Shown here piece by piece: positions 11,371 through 25,200 of a stretch of DNA of 64,000 nt. Origin of the DNA: Mytilus edulis (lineage: Eukaryota > Mollusca > Bivalvia > Mytilida > Mytilidae); contig NC_092357.1 of assembly GCF_963676685.1 (NCBI RefSeq), positions 69,468,971-69,532,970 of the forward strand, in the 5' to 3' direction. The notes under the pieces are model-generated. The model was not told the origin of the DNA, did no database searches, and was given only the letters and a program-made list of their open reading frames with translations. Numbering within the stretch: position 1 is the stretch's first letter; the number at the start of each line of letters is the position of its first letter. The translations under genes were made by a program, and so were the position numbers.

Positions 11371-12933
11371 GAAAAATCTACTAATTACATGTAAATATTT
11401 TCTCTGGTCTTTATTTTTTAATTTGCACTGTTTATTTGTGAGTTAAATCTAAATGTTCCTATTCTAAATGTTTCATTATTTATTTTATTTTTAAATATTG
11501 GTAAGTTATCTTATCTTTATCGTAAACTCAAATAATTTCTGTGTTCTTTATATTTTGACAACTTTCCCTCAATTCGTTGTATTTGCATTTTTTTATTCCT
11601 TTATTATTTATCGGTTGTTCTCTTAGCTGTCGGACATTTACTACTTAATTAAAGTACGTCCGGTTGCATACGAAAATATGTGTATTTTTTTTTGTCTGTT
11701 TGATTATTATTAGCAATCATTGTATATATAGTTTTGTAACATGTCATTTACCTCAAAATTAAAAACATTCGTGCATTAATAAAATATGAATAATTGTCTA
11801 TCCATGGCGTTGATTATACTTGTTTTAACAAATATAAATAACGGTACAATACAACGATCATAAAGCTTTCTTTTTGAAAACACTTATTGAGCAACACGAG
11901 GAATGCCACATGTGAAGCATGATCTGCTTACCCATTTGCAGCATCCGATATCGCCCCAAGTTTGGAGTTCATGTTGCTCAATCTTTAGTGTTCATATGAA
12001 GGATATGTGCTTTTGTAGATTTCATACCATCAAATGAATAGGAAAAAGGAGGTCCCTGTATACTGTTTTAAACATCTGAAAACTGGGGTGTACACTGAAT
12101 ACAGGTTATACCCACTTTTATTGACTTATCTTATCTTACCTGTTGAATTCTGTAAAAATTCAATATAGAAAAATTATATCAAGAAATAAAATAAAATAAT
12201 TTGCCTGCCTACCTACCCATACCCTGATAACCTCAGTCGGGGAGGGGAAACAAAGATATTTTTAATGTTGGCCTTGCATGTTATCTGTTTGCATTATTGG
12301 GCCGTTCTGATATATTATTTATCCACTTTTGAAAAAACGGCAACTTTAGCAGCGGGGCATGTATTAGCTTGTTGTCGGTACTATATATATATCACGACAG
12401 AACGTGTACTGTCGATAATCTGCTGCTTAACATCGCATATATCATGTATATATAAACAACATTATATTAATGATTCTACAAATTCTAAAAAAGTGTCGTG
12501 TGGTTAATAATACACCTGCAAGTTAACAAGTATAAAACACGCATACAAACTGACATCTTTGTTAAACGTATTGACTTTTAACAAATATTACTAGAACTCA
12601 TAATGACTGAAAACCTGTTTTATGACACTTCAAAATAGCCCTTTTACCTTTCTTGAACATACATTGTAACAAATACTAACAATGAACAATAATTATAAGT
12701 TGTAACAATGAACCTGCATAGAGCAGATTTAAAAACAAGAGATGTAGTTAATGTGGACTTGGGTATTCGGTAAATGATTGTGCAATGAAAGAATATTATC
12801 CACAAAAAAATGAAAGTCAATTATTAAAGGATCAACATTGAAAATCAATTAGAACTAATGTTTACTTGTGAATGGTAAGTATTTCCATTCGACATTAAAA
12901 CAAATTTGAGTGTCATTTTTTTCTCAGAAATTC

Positions 12934-15820
12934 CCTAATATACCATTATATAGAATATAACTGTGGCACCCTAGTCCAAAATATACCATTATATAGAATA
13001 TAACTGTGGCACCCTAGTCCCAAATATACCATTACATATAATTTAACTGTGGCACCCTAGTCCCAAATATACCATTACATAGAATATAACTGTGGCACCC
13101 TAGTCCCAAATATAGCATTATGTAGAATATAACTGTGACACCCTAGTCCCAAATATACCATTATATAGAATATAACTGTGGCACCCTAGTCCCAAATATA
13201 CCATTATATAGAATATAACTGTGGCACCCTAGTCCCAAATATACCATTATATAAAATATAACTGTGGCACCCTAGTCCAAAATATACCATTATATAGAAT
13301 ATAACTGTGGCACCCTAGTCCCAAATATACCATTATATAGAATATAACTATGGCACCCTAGTCCCAAATATACCATTATATAGAATTTAACTGTGGCATC
13401 CCTGTCCCAAATATACCATGATATAGAATATAACTGTGGCACCCTAGTCCATTTTAATTTCCAAATATACCATTATATAGAATATAACTGTGGCACTCTA
13501 GTCCAAATATACCATTATATAGAATATAACTGTGGCATCCTAGTCCCAAATATACCATTATATAGAATATAACTGTGGCACCCTAGTCCATTTTAATTCC
13601 CAAATATACCATTATATAGAATATAACTGTGGCACCCTAGTCCCAAATATACCATTATATAGAATATAACTGTGGCACCCTAGTCCCAAATATACCATTA
13701 TATAGAATATAACTGTGGCACCCTAGTCCAAAATATACCATTACATAGAATATAACTGTGGCACCCTAGTCCCAAATATACCATTACATAGAATATAACT
13801 GTGGCACCCTAGTCCCAAATATACCATTATATAGAATATAACTGTGGCACCCTAGTCCATTTTAATTCCCAAATATACCATTATATAGAATATAACTGTG
13901 GCACCCTAGTCCAAATATACCATTATATAGAATATAACTGTGGCACCCTAGTCCAAATATACCATTATATAGAATATAACTGTGGCACCCTAGTCCCAAA
14001 TATATCATTATATAGAATATAACTGTGGCACCCTAGTCCCAAATATACCATTATATAGAATATAACTGTTGCACCCTAGTCCAAATATACCATTATATAG
14101 AATATAACTGTGGCACCCTAGTCCAAATATACCTATATATTGAATATAACTGTGACTCCCTAGTCCCAAATATACCATTATATAGAATATAACTGTGGCA
14201 CCCTAGTCCCAAATATACCATTATATAGAATATAACTGTGGCACCCTACATGTAGTCCATTATATAGAATATAACTGTGGCACCCTAGTCCATTTTAATT
14301 CCCAAATATACCATTACATAGAATATAACTGTGGCACCCTAGTCCATTTTAATTGCCAAATATACCATAATATACAATATAACTGTGGCACCCTAGTCCA
14401 AATATACCATTATATAGAATATAACTGTGGCACCCTAGTTCCAAATATACCATTATATAGAATATAACTGTGGCACCTTAGTCCCAAATATACCATTATA
14501 TAGAATATAACTGTGGCATCCTAGTCCAAATATACCATTATATAGAATATAACTGTGGCACCCTAGTCCCAAATATACCATTATATAGAATATAACTGTG
14601 GCACCCTAGTCCCAAATATACCATTATATAGAATATAACTGTGGCACCCTAGTCCATTTTCATTCCCAAATATACCATTATATAGAATATAACTGTGGCA
14701 TCCTAGTCCCAAATATACCATTATATAGAATATAACTGTGGCACCCTAGTCCCAAATATACCATTATATAGAATATAACTGTGGCACCCTAGTCCAAAAT
14801 ATACCATTACATAGAATATAACTGTGGCTCCCTAGTCCCAAATATACATTACATAGAATATCACTGTGGCACCCTAGTCCCAAATATACCATTATATAGA
14901 ATATAACTGTGGCAACCTAGTCCAAATATACCATTATATAGAATATAACTGTGGCACCCTAGTCCATTTTAATTCCCAAATATACCATTATATAGAATAT
15001 AACTGTGGCACTCTAGTCCAAATATACCATTATATAGAATATAACTGTGGCACCCTAGTCCCAAATATACCATTATATAGAATAAAACTGTGGCACCCTA
15101 GTCCCAAATATACCATTATATAGAATATAACTGTTGCACCCTAGTCCAAATATACCATTATATAGAATATAACTGTGGCACCCTAGTCCCAAATATACCA
15201 TTATATAGAATATAACTGTGGCACCCTAGTCCAAATATACCATTATATAGAATATAACTGTGACACCCTAGTCCCAAATATACCATTATATAGAATATAA
15301 CTGTGGCACCCTAGTCCCAAATATACCATTATATAGAATATAACTGTGGCACCCTAGTCCATTATATAGAATATAACTGTGGCACCCTAGTCCATTTTAA
15401 TTCCCAAATATACCATTACATAGAATATAACTGTGGCACCCTAGTCCATTTTAATTGCCAAATATACCATTATATACAATATAACTGTGGCACCCTAGTC
15501 CAAATATACCATTATATAGAATATAACTGTGGCACCCTATTTCCAAATATACCATTATATAGAATATAACTGTGGCACCTTAGTCCCAAATATACCATTA
15601 TATAGAATATAACTGTGGCATCCTAGTCCAAATATACCATTATATAGAATATAACTGTGGCACCCTAGTCCCAAATATACCATTATATAGAATATAACTG
15701 TGGCACCCTAGTCCCAAATATACCATTATATAGAATATAACTGTGGCACCCTAGTCCATTTTCATTCCCAAATATACCATTATATAGAATATAACTGTGG
15801 CACCCTAGTCCATTTTAATT
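12934..15820 (+). repeat. Minisatellite, 43-bp unit, about 65 copies
   Basis: Head-to-tail copies of a 43-bp unit centred on ATACCATTATATAGAATATA and ACTGTGGCACCCTAGTCC. Most copies differ at only a few bases. Some are 42 bp, and a subset carries a short ATTTTAATT insertion between units. A block of about 0.5 kb (14257-14680) recurs at 15359-15775 with the same variants in the same order, shifted by 1,102 bp. No frame is conserved; the array contains no gene. Confidence 0.97.
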
Positions 15821-16199
15821 CATGTACTTTGCTTTTGTTGTAGCAATTCTGTTGTATTGACATTTACACAAATTGATGTTAACAAGATAACATAAAACAT
15901 GAAGTGTGTTTCTGCTGTTTCTGTATCATCTACCATTTTCATGAACTTGAAGGCTCCATTTATACAATCAATGTGTGTTTTTTTTTAAACCAGAAAACAT
16001 CTCAACAGATATTTCACACAGGTATCATCATTTTTTTTCTGTGCATATATCATTATTTTAAAAAAAAAATGAAAATCAGTAAAATAGCCATTTTTCCAGA
16101 TTATCTTACTTTTCAACCCCCTCCCATTCTGAATCCTACTGCACTTCCAAGACTACCGCTACTCCCCCTATTTGACTCCTGCTTAGCAACTTCTTATTC

Positions 16200-17160
16200 C
16201 CATGTTCCCTAGTTTGATATTGCTATGACGTTTGACGACTGTATTGTCCGAAAAGCATGTTCTCTTGCCCCACTAACCCCTGAAAATATGTTAAATTCCG
16301 TCTTTTCAAAGGACGTAATGCATCCTGTGACGTCAAGTGTGATTCGCCGTGATTCGACGCGAAAAAGAAGTTCGTTTGTTATTTTCTCTATTATTGTACA
16401 AGTTATCTCACAATAGCGAAATCAAAATATCACCCCGCATGTGGCGTTCTATACAATGGCGAAAAAATGAAAAACGACGGAATGACTTAACAACAGCCTA
16501 CTAAACACAACTTGAAAACTAAAAACTGATCAACACAAATCTAACATTAAAGAATACTCCCTTAAACAAAACGATGAAATAGTTCTAAATCTCCTACATT
16601 CATTGATGATGAATCTTCTATAAACACGGGATGTTTGGTGAACACAGTTGTTCAGAATAAGAAAGATCAATTTGAACTCAGTTTTCATAGTGAAAAGGAA
16701 AACGCGTCAAAATCACTTTGGTATTGGCTTTTTAAAGAAAAAACTCGAATTCGAAATTTATTTTGATATTTTAGAAACCAACGAAATAGTAAAAATCTGC
16801 AAGTGTAAGGTTGTTGATACAAACCAAGCAAATGCTATCAATTGCCTACTCTTTCGCTAATATGTTCTTTAAAGATTGTTTTTGCATTGCGTTTTAAATG
16901 CACTGGTCTAGTTGAGCTACAGGAAAAATGATGCAAGACCGCTCTGAGTTCATTGCCTATACATGAATGATGCAATAGCACTTTGATTCCCATGGCTAGA
17001 ATAATTTTGTATTCAGACATTGGTTAAAGTTTTTAAAGTTTAATCAACTTTAAAAGTTGCAATGCCCTCGATGGGTCGCATTTCCAAATTTTCAGCTTTA
17101 CTAATATTTTCAAAAAGCAAGTTTCTTGCATTGACGAACTAGTATTGTACAGTAGTTAGA
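16200..17160. other. No gene seen; mixed unique and repeat DNA
   Basis: Short open frames only, without splice structure or family motifs. Parts of 17020-17280 are internally repeated: a GTATTCAGACATTG...TTTAATCAA...TGCAATGC pattern occurs near 17010 and 17210. A related TGTTTCAATCTGTTGCATA start occurs at both 17167 and 7544. Confidence 0.5.
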
Positions 17161-17364
17161 TTTTCTGTTTCAATCTGTTGCATACACGAAGAAAAAAGGT
17201 ATCCATTTATATTCAGACATTGATTATGTTTGTGAATGTTTAATCAAATTTAATAATTGTAATGCACTATACAATGTTATATTATACATGCATTTGCATT
17301 TTTACAAACCAAAAACAAATTATCAAATAAGCTAATGAATTAAATATCTGATCATTGTTGACGT

Positions 17365-17490
17365 CAAAAAGAGAGGCAACAGATACCAGAGGAACAATCA
17401 AAATCATAAAATGGAAAATAAACTGACAATGCTATGGCTAAAAATTGAAAAGACAGACAAATAATAGTACACGAGAAACAACATAGTAAA
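17365..17490 (-). repeat. Dispersed repeat (GCCATGGCGTTGT family), minus orientation
   Basis: Reverse complement reads ATGTTGTTTCTCGTGTACTA, TTAGCCATAGCATTGTCAGT and TTGTTCCTCTGGTATCTGTT, matching 33360-33500 block for block. Confidence 0.7.
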
Positions 17491-18298
17491 TGTAGAATAT
17501 TATTTGTAAATTTCAGCGTGAAAGTCTTTTCCTCCTTGCATTTATTTATGCTGTAAATTATGGAAAAAGATCTAATCTTCATTTTCAATATTCAAAAAAT
17601 GTTTGATTATAACATGACAATATCTTCCATATCACCTGACAGACAGTATTCCAAAATAGTATCTTTAATGCATAATTTAACATTTTGTATATAAAAGGTT
17701 ATAAGTGTTTGCAACTAATCTATTGGGTGTTTGGACATACAAATGTAAAACATTTAAAAGGCATTTGCACATAACGTAATAAATGCTAACAAAGATTACC
17801 AATTGTTCAAACGCATATGAACTATACCATTATGTATTATGTTTTTCACTGGAGATACATGTGTATAAACTAAAGTCGTTAGACTATAATATTATGAAGA
17901 TTTCATTTAAGTAAGATGTATCAGAACAAAACGTTTAGAAAATTTAGCACAACAATCACATTTGAGGCAAGATGCAATTATCAACTGAATTGGAGGTAGA
18001 ATACACACAACATATGAAAGAAAGTAAAAGTGGTTAATCATAAAATTTGGAGGTATTCACAAATCATATAGTAGTTACAGTTTAATGTATTGCCTATAGC
18101 ACACATCAAAGTTTGAAAATGACATATCACATTGATTGACCAAACCATTAATTAATTTGACATAACACAAAGATGAAATGTCAGAAATAAAGGCATCTGT
18201 ACGTAACATAAAGATGAAATGACAGGACAAAATCAAAGCTACACAGCACATTAAATATTTACACTATAAGACCGTTATGGCGTTCGATACATACAGGT

Positions 18299-18652
18299 AA
18301 AGATGTAATCGAAGAATGATGTAGGTGTGAAACAATTATTAGTGACATATGTTGTGTAGGTTTGTTCAATTTTTAAAATATATGCAAAATGGGTTTGGCG
18401 TGCGACATCTTTCATCTTTTGTTTTACATTTGTATTTCTTCAGATATATTTCACATCAGTGAATTTTTACCTGTAAAAATGTAATCGAAGAATGCTGTAG
18501 GTGTGAAACAATTATTAGTGACATATGTTGTGTAGGTTTGTTCAATTTTTAAAATATATGCAAAATGGGTTTGGCGTGCGACATCTTTCATCTTTTGTTT
18601 TACATTTGTATTTCTTCAGATATATTTCACATCAGTGAATTTTTACCTGTAC
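18299..18652 (+). repeat. Tandem duplication, 176-bp unit, two copies
   Basis: GATGTAATCGAAGAATGATG at 18303 recurs at 18479 with one change, and the following 170 bases match to the shared end TCAGTGAATTTTTACCTGTA. Very high identity indicates a recent duplication. Confidence 0.93.
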
Positions 18653-18659
18653 GTGTTCA

Positions 18660-20690
18660 AACTTGAAAGACATTAATAAATTGTATATTATTTTGATATC
18701 TACAAAATGTGAACACAATTGTACTCAATGTTACGCTTTTTCGGGTCGTTGTTTAAAAAAAGTCTCTACATAATGTGTTTGGTTGATTGATGGTTATTCA
18801 AGTCACTTTCAGCACTATTTTTTTTTATTTTGTGGCTGTCAACCATTGACATTCGGTTGAGAAACTGATAATCCTAGTCAATTAAAATCAGAGACGAGTG
18901 CAGATGTCACGTGAGGGATCAAACTTCACAACGTTATGGTCAGTGTTGAAAAGTCAACGATGCAGTAGTTGCACCACCTAGATCATTTAGAAAACAGTGA
19001 CTCAATCATTGTTAGATAAAATTAGTTTATACATGTATGTAGGTCAAACCTGGTTTTGACACCTTATACATCAATGCAATGGTACATTATTTCAGTGGAG
19101 TCAATTGTAAAAAAAAATATGAACATTTTATGGTGCATCGCAGTGTTGGTTTTTTGGTATTTTTGGTGAACTTCAGTATTATATTGTTTCATTGTTTTTC
19201 CCTCATAGTTAACGTTTTCCCCTAGTTTTTTTATTTTGTAACCTGGACTTTTTTTCCCAATCAATTTATGACTTTTTTTTAACAGCGGTATACTACTGCT
19301 GCCTTCACTTCTGTGTATGATACACTGGTATTTCTTTAAACTCACATTCATAAGGATATGGTTTCAGGAAGGTGATGATAACAATAGGTGTAATGAAAGC
19401 AAGTGTTTAATTAGTTAAAAATCAAGCTTATGTCAAGTCTAATTTGATGCATAACTCACCAAAAAAAAACAATTCCTGTTTACCAATTCATACCTTGATC
19501 ATCAATAATGAGATGACAAAAAGATATGTTAGTGACTTAAATTAATGACTTGGGAATTAAAATTTAATGAATAAAAATTTTCAATAGCAGTGAACATAAT
19601 TCAGTTATGTTCAGTTGCACCTGAATCATGCAGCTTGGTCAATTAATTCCTAAACAAAAGATTTGCATGTTTTTTCTAGTTCTAGAAAAAACAAGGCTTC
19701 ACTTATATGTTTTGATGTTCCTAGAATACTTTAAGTATTTACAAATTCAACTGATGCAGTTATAACGTAAAACGTGCCCTTTTGTACATTTCATGCCATA
19801 AATTGAAAAATAAAAACACATTTAAACTGGTCTTGTTTACACAAGAGGTGAAAGCAGGGAATTCACGTATCCAACATTTTCTGACTTGTGCCCAACCTGT
19901 TCGAAGTCGAAGACAAAATAGATTGATTTCAAAGCACGATTCAGACCATTTTTACTCAAAGATTTTATCCTTTAAACAGGAACAGAGGTAAAAGACAAAA
20001 CCAATCAAGGTGCACTCAGTGGGTTGAAAGATGCTTCAGATTTTTTTATTTTTAAATATCACCCTTGCACACAACACAAATCGTGTAGCAAGGTAGTTTG
20101 TTTTCCTTGATTCCGAATCATATACTAGACGCTTCATAGCAAAAATGTCTTGATTTTAAATGCTTGTTGATTACAGCATTGGAAAGGTATTACAAAAAAC
20201 CAACACACGTTTACTACAGCATTGGAAAGATATCACCAAAAACCAACATAGCAAAACAAAAATTTTTTTGGCAAGAATGGCCAATAAAAGTTTTCGAGTC
20301 GCGGCGATTCTACCGGGTCGGTGGTGGGAGGGGAAACAAACAATATTTAATTTTTGGCCCAAGATAGTCGAAGAGATTTACAACAGACATTCGCAGCTGT
20401 GTGTCATCATACTGCATTGCCAGTTACATATGTATAAAAAGACCCTGACATGAGAAAGTGTAAACCATGCAAACGATAAATATATGGACCTTATTAATGT
20501 ACAAACCAACAAACACAAAACACATATATCTTATACATGTACCTGTAATTTATGAGCGGCTGCCCTGAATTTAGGGAATTTCAAATATAAAATCAAACAT
20601 TTCTGAGAGTACTGCATGGCAACTATGCAAATACATTGTCCCCTACGTATACTAGTTAAGAATTCATTGTTCTGAAACAAAATTCTGACT
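18660..20690. other. No gene seen
   Basis: Part of 19050-19330 reads as a diverged minus-strand copy of the 345-720 repeat family (AACAGCGGTATACTACTGC). A small imperfect duplication (CAGCATTGGAAAG) is at 20176-20240. Open frames here lack homology or splice context. Confidence 0.5.
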
Positions 20691-21179
20691 TGACCTATAA
20701 CTTGTCATGGTGTAAACTATATATCAAATATAAAGTTCATATACTCCAGCATGGCGACGATAAATGTGGAAAAATGATTATTTAATTTTATAAGTCAAAT
20801 GACTATAACTCTGCTCACAACCATCAGACTGGAATATATATCAAACTTATTCTTTAACTTGCCATGATTAGATTATATACCAAATATTAAATCAATATTT
20901 TCAAGCATGAAGAAAAAAGTGTAGAAAACTGATTTGCCTGACTGACGGAAGGACAGACAGACAGACAGGCTGAGTGCAAACCTAAGTCCCCTTCAATTTC
21001 CTTGGAAGGGAACTAATTATTCTACTCTATACAGCAACAAAAAAAACTCAGTAAGTTCCATGATACTCTTGACTTTGAGGATACACACAGATAATAAAGT
21101 AGGGTGGTTGATTTGATATGCTGTACTGGCATGTTTTTGTGGCCATTTCTGTTACAAATCTTGTATTAAACGTACTCAG

Positions 21180-21712
21180 CTTACAACTTTGATGATTGAA
21201 TACTGAATGTGTTCATCTTATAATGTTGATTGCAAGAGTTGCCTGTACTTGACATATTGTCCTTTGTTGTTGGGATGTACAAGTACCCGACCATGTCCAC
21301 TAGTATTTTTGTCCATCTGGTGAGTTGGGCCTTTTTCAACTGATTTTTATATTTTGTTCTTATGTTGTACTGGTATACCACTAACTGTCCTAGGTTATGG
21401 GGATCCCGCCACATTATGTATGTATGTGCCTGTCTCAAGTCAGGAGGAGTTCAGTGGTTGTCGTTTGTTTATGTGTTACATATTTTTTTTCTTTTCTTTT
21501 TTGTAATTTTTACTAATTAGGCCGTTAGCTTTCTCTTTGAAATGTTTAACATTGTCATTTCGGGGCCTTTTATGGCCGACCATGCTGTATGGGCTTTGCT
21601 CATTGTTGAAGGTTGTGCAGTGACCTATTGTTGTTAATTTCTGTGTCATGTTGGTCTCTTGTAAAACAATTGTCTCATTGGGAATCATACCACATCTTCT
21701 TTTTATATATAT
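21180..21712 (+). repeat. Dispersed repeat (TTGCTCATTGTTGAAGG family)
   Basis: Contains GGCTTTGCTCATTGTTGAAG, CAGTGACCTATTGTTGTTAA, TTGTCTCATTGGGAATCATA and CCACATCTTC. The 3' half recurs at 24040-24205 and inverted at 56005-56085. It ends in a T-rich ATATAT tail. From memory, this is one of the commonest mussel repeats. Confidence 0.78.
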
Positions 21713-23634
21713 TGTTACGCCATCTATCTATTTTTATATTGTTAAAGACTGAATGTTGACTTTTTATGCAGACTTGAGAGTAAAGCTAAAACCAATCAAT
21801 TTTTGATATTCTTTATGCTGAGTTTCTGTTTCATTCATATACATATCACATCAACTGTTTCATGTTTAAACATAACAAATTATAATACAAGATTAAAAAA
21901 TGAGACAATGTTTAAGTGTGAAATAGATTTTCCATTGTGAAACTTTTGAACATTGACAGCTTTCTATGCACTTCTAATACGTTCTATTATGTTGTTTTTT
22001 TTCATTTTCAGATTAAGTCCCTTAATGCATCAATGATCATAAATTATAAGTTAAAACTGATCCCCATCTTAACCCTTCTTTTCTTTTAACTTGCAAAATT
22101 CTTATTTATAGTTAAACTTCTACATATTTTTCTAGCTATACATGCATCTCATAATCTATAGCCATTTAGATGTACATGTACATTAAAAAGCGCATTTTCA
22201 ATAAAACAATACAACAGTGTATTTAAACAAAAAATATGATTTAATTACTTAAGATACATGATATAATGTGCATGTGCTTTTTCATATATATATATATATT
22301 GGCGTAACAACATGAACAACAAGTTAAAATTAAAAACCAACATTAAACATCAAAATTCAATTACATTTTATAAACACAGTTAAAAATAGATATCTTTAAC
22401 ATAAACATGATAAATGAACTGCATGTATTTACAAAATGTACAATCAGAATAAATATACATCACAGTTGTTGGAACTAAATATCACAGTTGTTGGAATTAA
22501 CGGTATATCACAGTTGTTGAAAATCAGGTGTATCACATGTTGAAACTTTATCACAGATGTTGATTTAATGTATACAGGATGGGTTAATAGCAATCACTCA
22601 ACTAACTGTCCAGAAACTGTTATCAAAGAATCAGTAACTGAAGATTAAACAAAGGTGTGTTAAGAAAGGCATCCTAATATGTAAAGAAATGTAGACAGTT
22701 CCCATGTATAAAGCTGTATCAGTTTGCTTCACTAAATCAAGCAGCTCGGCCTTTTTCATTTTCTTATCACACTGTACAATGCTCTTCTCCAGCCATGCCG
22801 AGATCTCTGACTTGTTGCTGCTAGTGTTTGGTACCCTTGAGTCAGGATCTAAGTGGCTGTGATACGGAGAATTGTCCATTACGATTACAGACAGAGGAGG
22901 CAGTTTAGGGAGAAGTGTTTCTCTGAACCACTCTGTAAAGTGCTCCTGATTCATCTCGTCATGATAATCATAGCTGTTGCTTTTCGACTCAAATATGAGA
23001 CGACATCCGGGGATTAGGCCTTGTTGAAAGGAGCCAACATCTAAGATTATCAATCTAGTACCCTTGCCAGAAGGTACTTTCCGATGGGTACCTTTACAGT
23101 GGGGCTCAAAGACAGACATGGACGTGCTGGGAACATCCAGCCAGTCACCTTTTACTACATGATTAGTGTTCAACCAAGTCTTATCTAGATATACAGTATG
23201 ACGACCCTGCTGCCTAAACTTACGTATCTTACGAAGATATGCCATCCTCAAGAGAACGATGTCCTCCCTCTCCGACACAAATCTTCGGCTTGACGCATTT
23301 TTGTAGAACCTGAAAAAAAATAATCATATAAATATAAACATTCACAATTCCATAACACTTAAGGGTTAAACTAAAACATACATGTAACATGGGGTGCAGA
23401 GAACATACTTTTAAATCTCAAGTACAGATAGGTGTCAATAACATTCTATATTTGTCAGTTTAAGAGGTTACCACATTTTGATAGAGACTTCTGCAGGTTT
23501 ATGTTTAAATGAAACATATTACAAAAGTGATTGATGCATTAGATTTTATTTCAATATGTTTAATAATTTGTAGCTATAAAATTTAATTGTGGTTTATTTA
23601 TTTTCAGACAATTTTGCTGATGACTACAGAGCTA

Positions 23635-23877
23635 ATAAATATTTCCAAGATGAATAGATGTCTTTCAATACTGAAATGTGTATTTAATGCAGGTAAATAT
23701 TTCCAAGATGTATAGATGTCTTTCAATATTGAAATGTGTATTTAATGCAGGTAAATATTTCCAAGATGTATAAATGTCTTTCAATACTGAAATGTGTATT
23801 TAATGCAGGTAAATATTTCCAAGATGTATAGATGTCTTTCAATACTGAAATGTGTATTTAATGCAGGTAAATATTTC
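23635..23877 (+). repeat. Tandem repeat, 58-bp unit, about 4 copies
   Basis: GTAAATATTTCCAAGATGTA recurs at 23693, 23751, 23809 and (truncated) 23867, exactly 58 bp apart. Each unit ends TTTAATGCAG directly before GTAAAT, so on the + strand each boundary looks like a splice acceptor fused to a donor. It lies in the intron of the DDE gene, which is on the opposite strand. Confidence 0.95.
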
Positions 23878-24039
23878 ATTACTCCAACTTATATAATTGT
23901 TTCAGATTTTGGAATCAATGATTTTTATGTTGTTTGTGCTGTATTTAGACACCTCTAACAAGAAATTTGTTTGCATGCACATGTACAAAAATAGAGGTTT
24001 TTATGCAACGCAACCATTAGGCTGTCAGTTTTCACGTTT

Positions 24040-24205
24040 GAATTGTTTTACAACAATTGTGATTCAGGAGCCTTTTATAGCTGAGTATTGGCTTTGCTCA
24101 TTGATGAAGGCCGTACAGTGACCTATAGTTGTTAATTTTTGTGTCATTCTGGTCTTTTGTGAAGAGTTGTCTCATTGGCAATTATACCACATCTTCCTTT
24201 TTATA
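24040..24205 (+). repeat. Dispersed repeat (TTGCTCATTGATGAAGG family)
   Basis: Second copy of the 21540-21712 repeat: GGCTTTGCTCATTGATGAAG, CAGTGACCTATAGTTGTTAA and GTTGTCTCATTGGCAATTAT, then ACCACATCTTCCTTTTTATA. It is inserted in the intron of the DDE gene. Confidence 0.8.
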
Positions 24206-24984
24206 TTTGAAAGTTTTTTTCAATTTAGACTTGTGTGTATATATAATTGATAATTAAGCATGTAAAAAGAGATGATTTAAGATACATGTTCTACAAAATA
24301 ATAGATTAAGTCCAAACATAATGAATGAAATTAATTACCGAAACCCAGGTAAACGCACTGTTCTCGACACTGTTGATATGGAAACGTCAATGTCTTTCTT
24401 TTTCAGAGCTTGCTGCAGACTTGGCATGGTCACTGACTGGGATTTCTTGTGCAGATCATAGATGGTCCTTCTCACCACACCTTTGTCGAAATCATCCAAC
24501 TTCTGGTTCTTCTTGACAGTTTTCTGGACAGCAGCCTTATGAACTGCCTTCACCACATCCTGCACAGCATCATCGCTGGCATCTGTATGGACATATCTTC
24601 TAATTGTAGTGGGTTTAATCCCTGCAATTTCAATTGTTTATGTATTTCAGCATATAACATAAAAATGATAGAAAAAACTTGTATATAATTGTATAGAGTG
24701 TATTCAAGGTGATTGGGGACATTTGTTTATCTTCTTGTTTCCATAATCATAACAAATTGTTGTTCGACTTGTATAGCTTGACAACATATTTCAAGTTTTC
24801 TTATCCCCACTTAAAAAAATTATACATTTGACCCAATAACATTTTCTGAAATTTATCATTTTAATATACACGTAATTCATTTAAAATTACTATATTCGGT
24901 GTATGTCATGTATGTGGAAGGATAGGAATGGAATTTATTTCCAATGGTACACCTGACCCTTGCATCATTTTCATGTTTAATTGT

Positions 24985-25200
24985 TGATGTGTATTTACAA
25001 CATCAAAACCAAATACATAAATGTGGGATAGACAAGTACCGTGACACGTCTTATCGCAATGTCAATTTACACTCAAAAATAAGAGAAAACAAACGACGCA
25101 ACGTTATAATGGAAAGACACACAGAAACGAACTATAATATAACAATGGCCATATTCCTGACTTTGTACTTGGTACAGGACATTTTTAAAGGAAAAAATGG
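24985..25200 (-). repeat. Dispersed repeat, minus copy of the 345-500 family
   Basis: GACAAGTACCGTGACACGTC, TTATCGCAATGTCAATTTAC, CGACGCAACGTTATAATGGA and CATATTCCTGACTTTGTACT are the reverse complement of blocks at 360-510 in the expected order. Confidence 0.85.

Larger units (their letters stand above)
22631..24621 (-). pseudogene. IS630/Tc1-type DDE transposase, two exons, C-terminal catalytic part missing
   Basis: Exon A (24339-24621) follows a TTGCAG acceptor and encodes a helix-turn-helix region (FDKGVVRRTIYDLHKK ... STVSRTVRLPGF). Exon B (start 23309 after TTTTTTTCAG) joins it in frame through CG|G and encodes the first part of a DDE endonuclease fold: HTVYLDKTWLNTNH carries the first Asp and VIVMDNSPYHS the second. 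The frame runs through NTSSNKSEISAWLEK to LLDLVKQ, then turns into unrelated sequence and stops at 22631. The PPYHC..NPIE segment with the third catalytic acid is absent, and I find none downstream to 21700. Exon A has no start codon of its own, so the 5' exon lies upstream and was not found. DDE family identity is secure; inactivity is inferred from the missing third acidic residue. Confidence 0.8.

Noticed and set aside
12934..15820. Repeat array that could resemble a CRISPR
   Set aside because: Units are contiguous without unique spacers, no cas genes are present, and the DNA is animal.
20171..20453. Overlapping frames on both strands
   Set aside because: No motif, no splice signals, low-complexity duplicated start; treated as chance.
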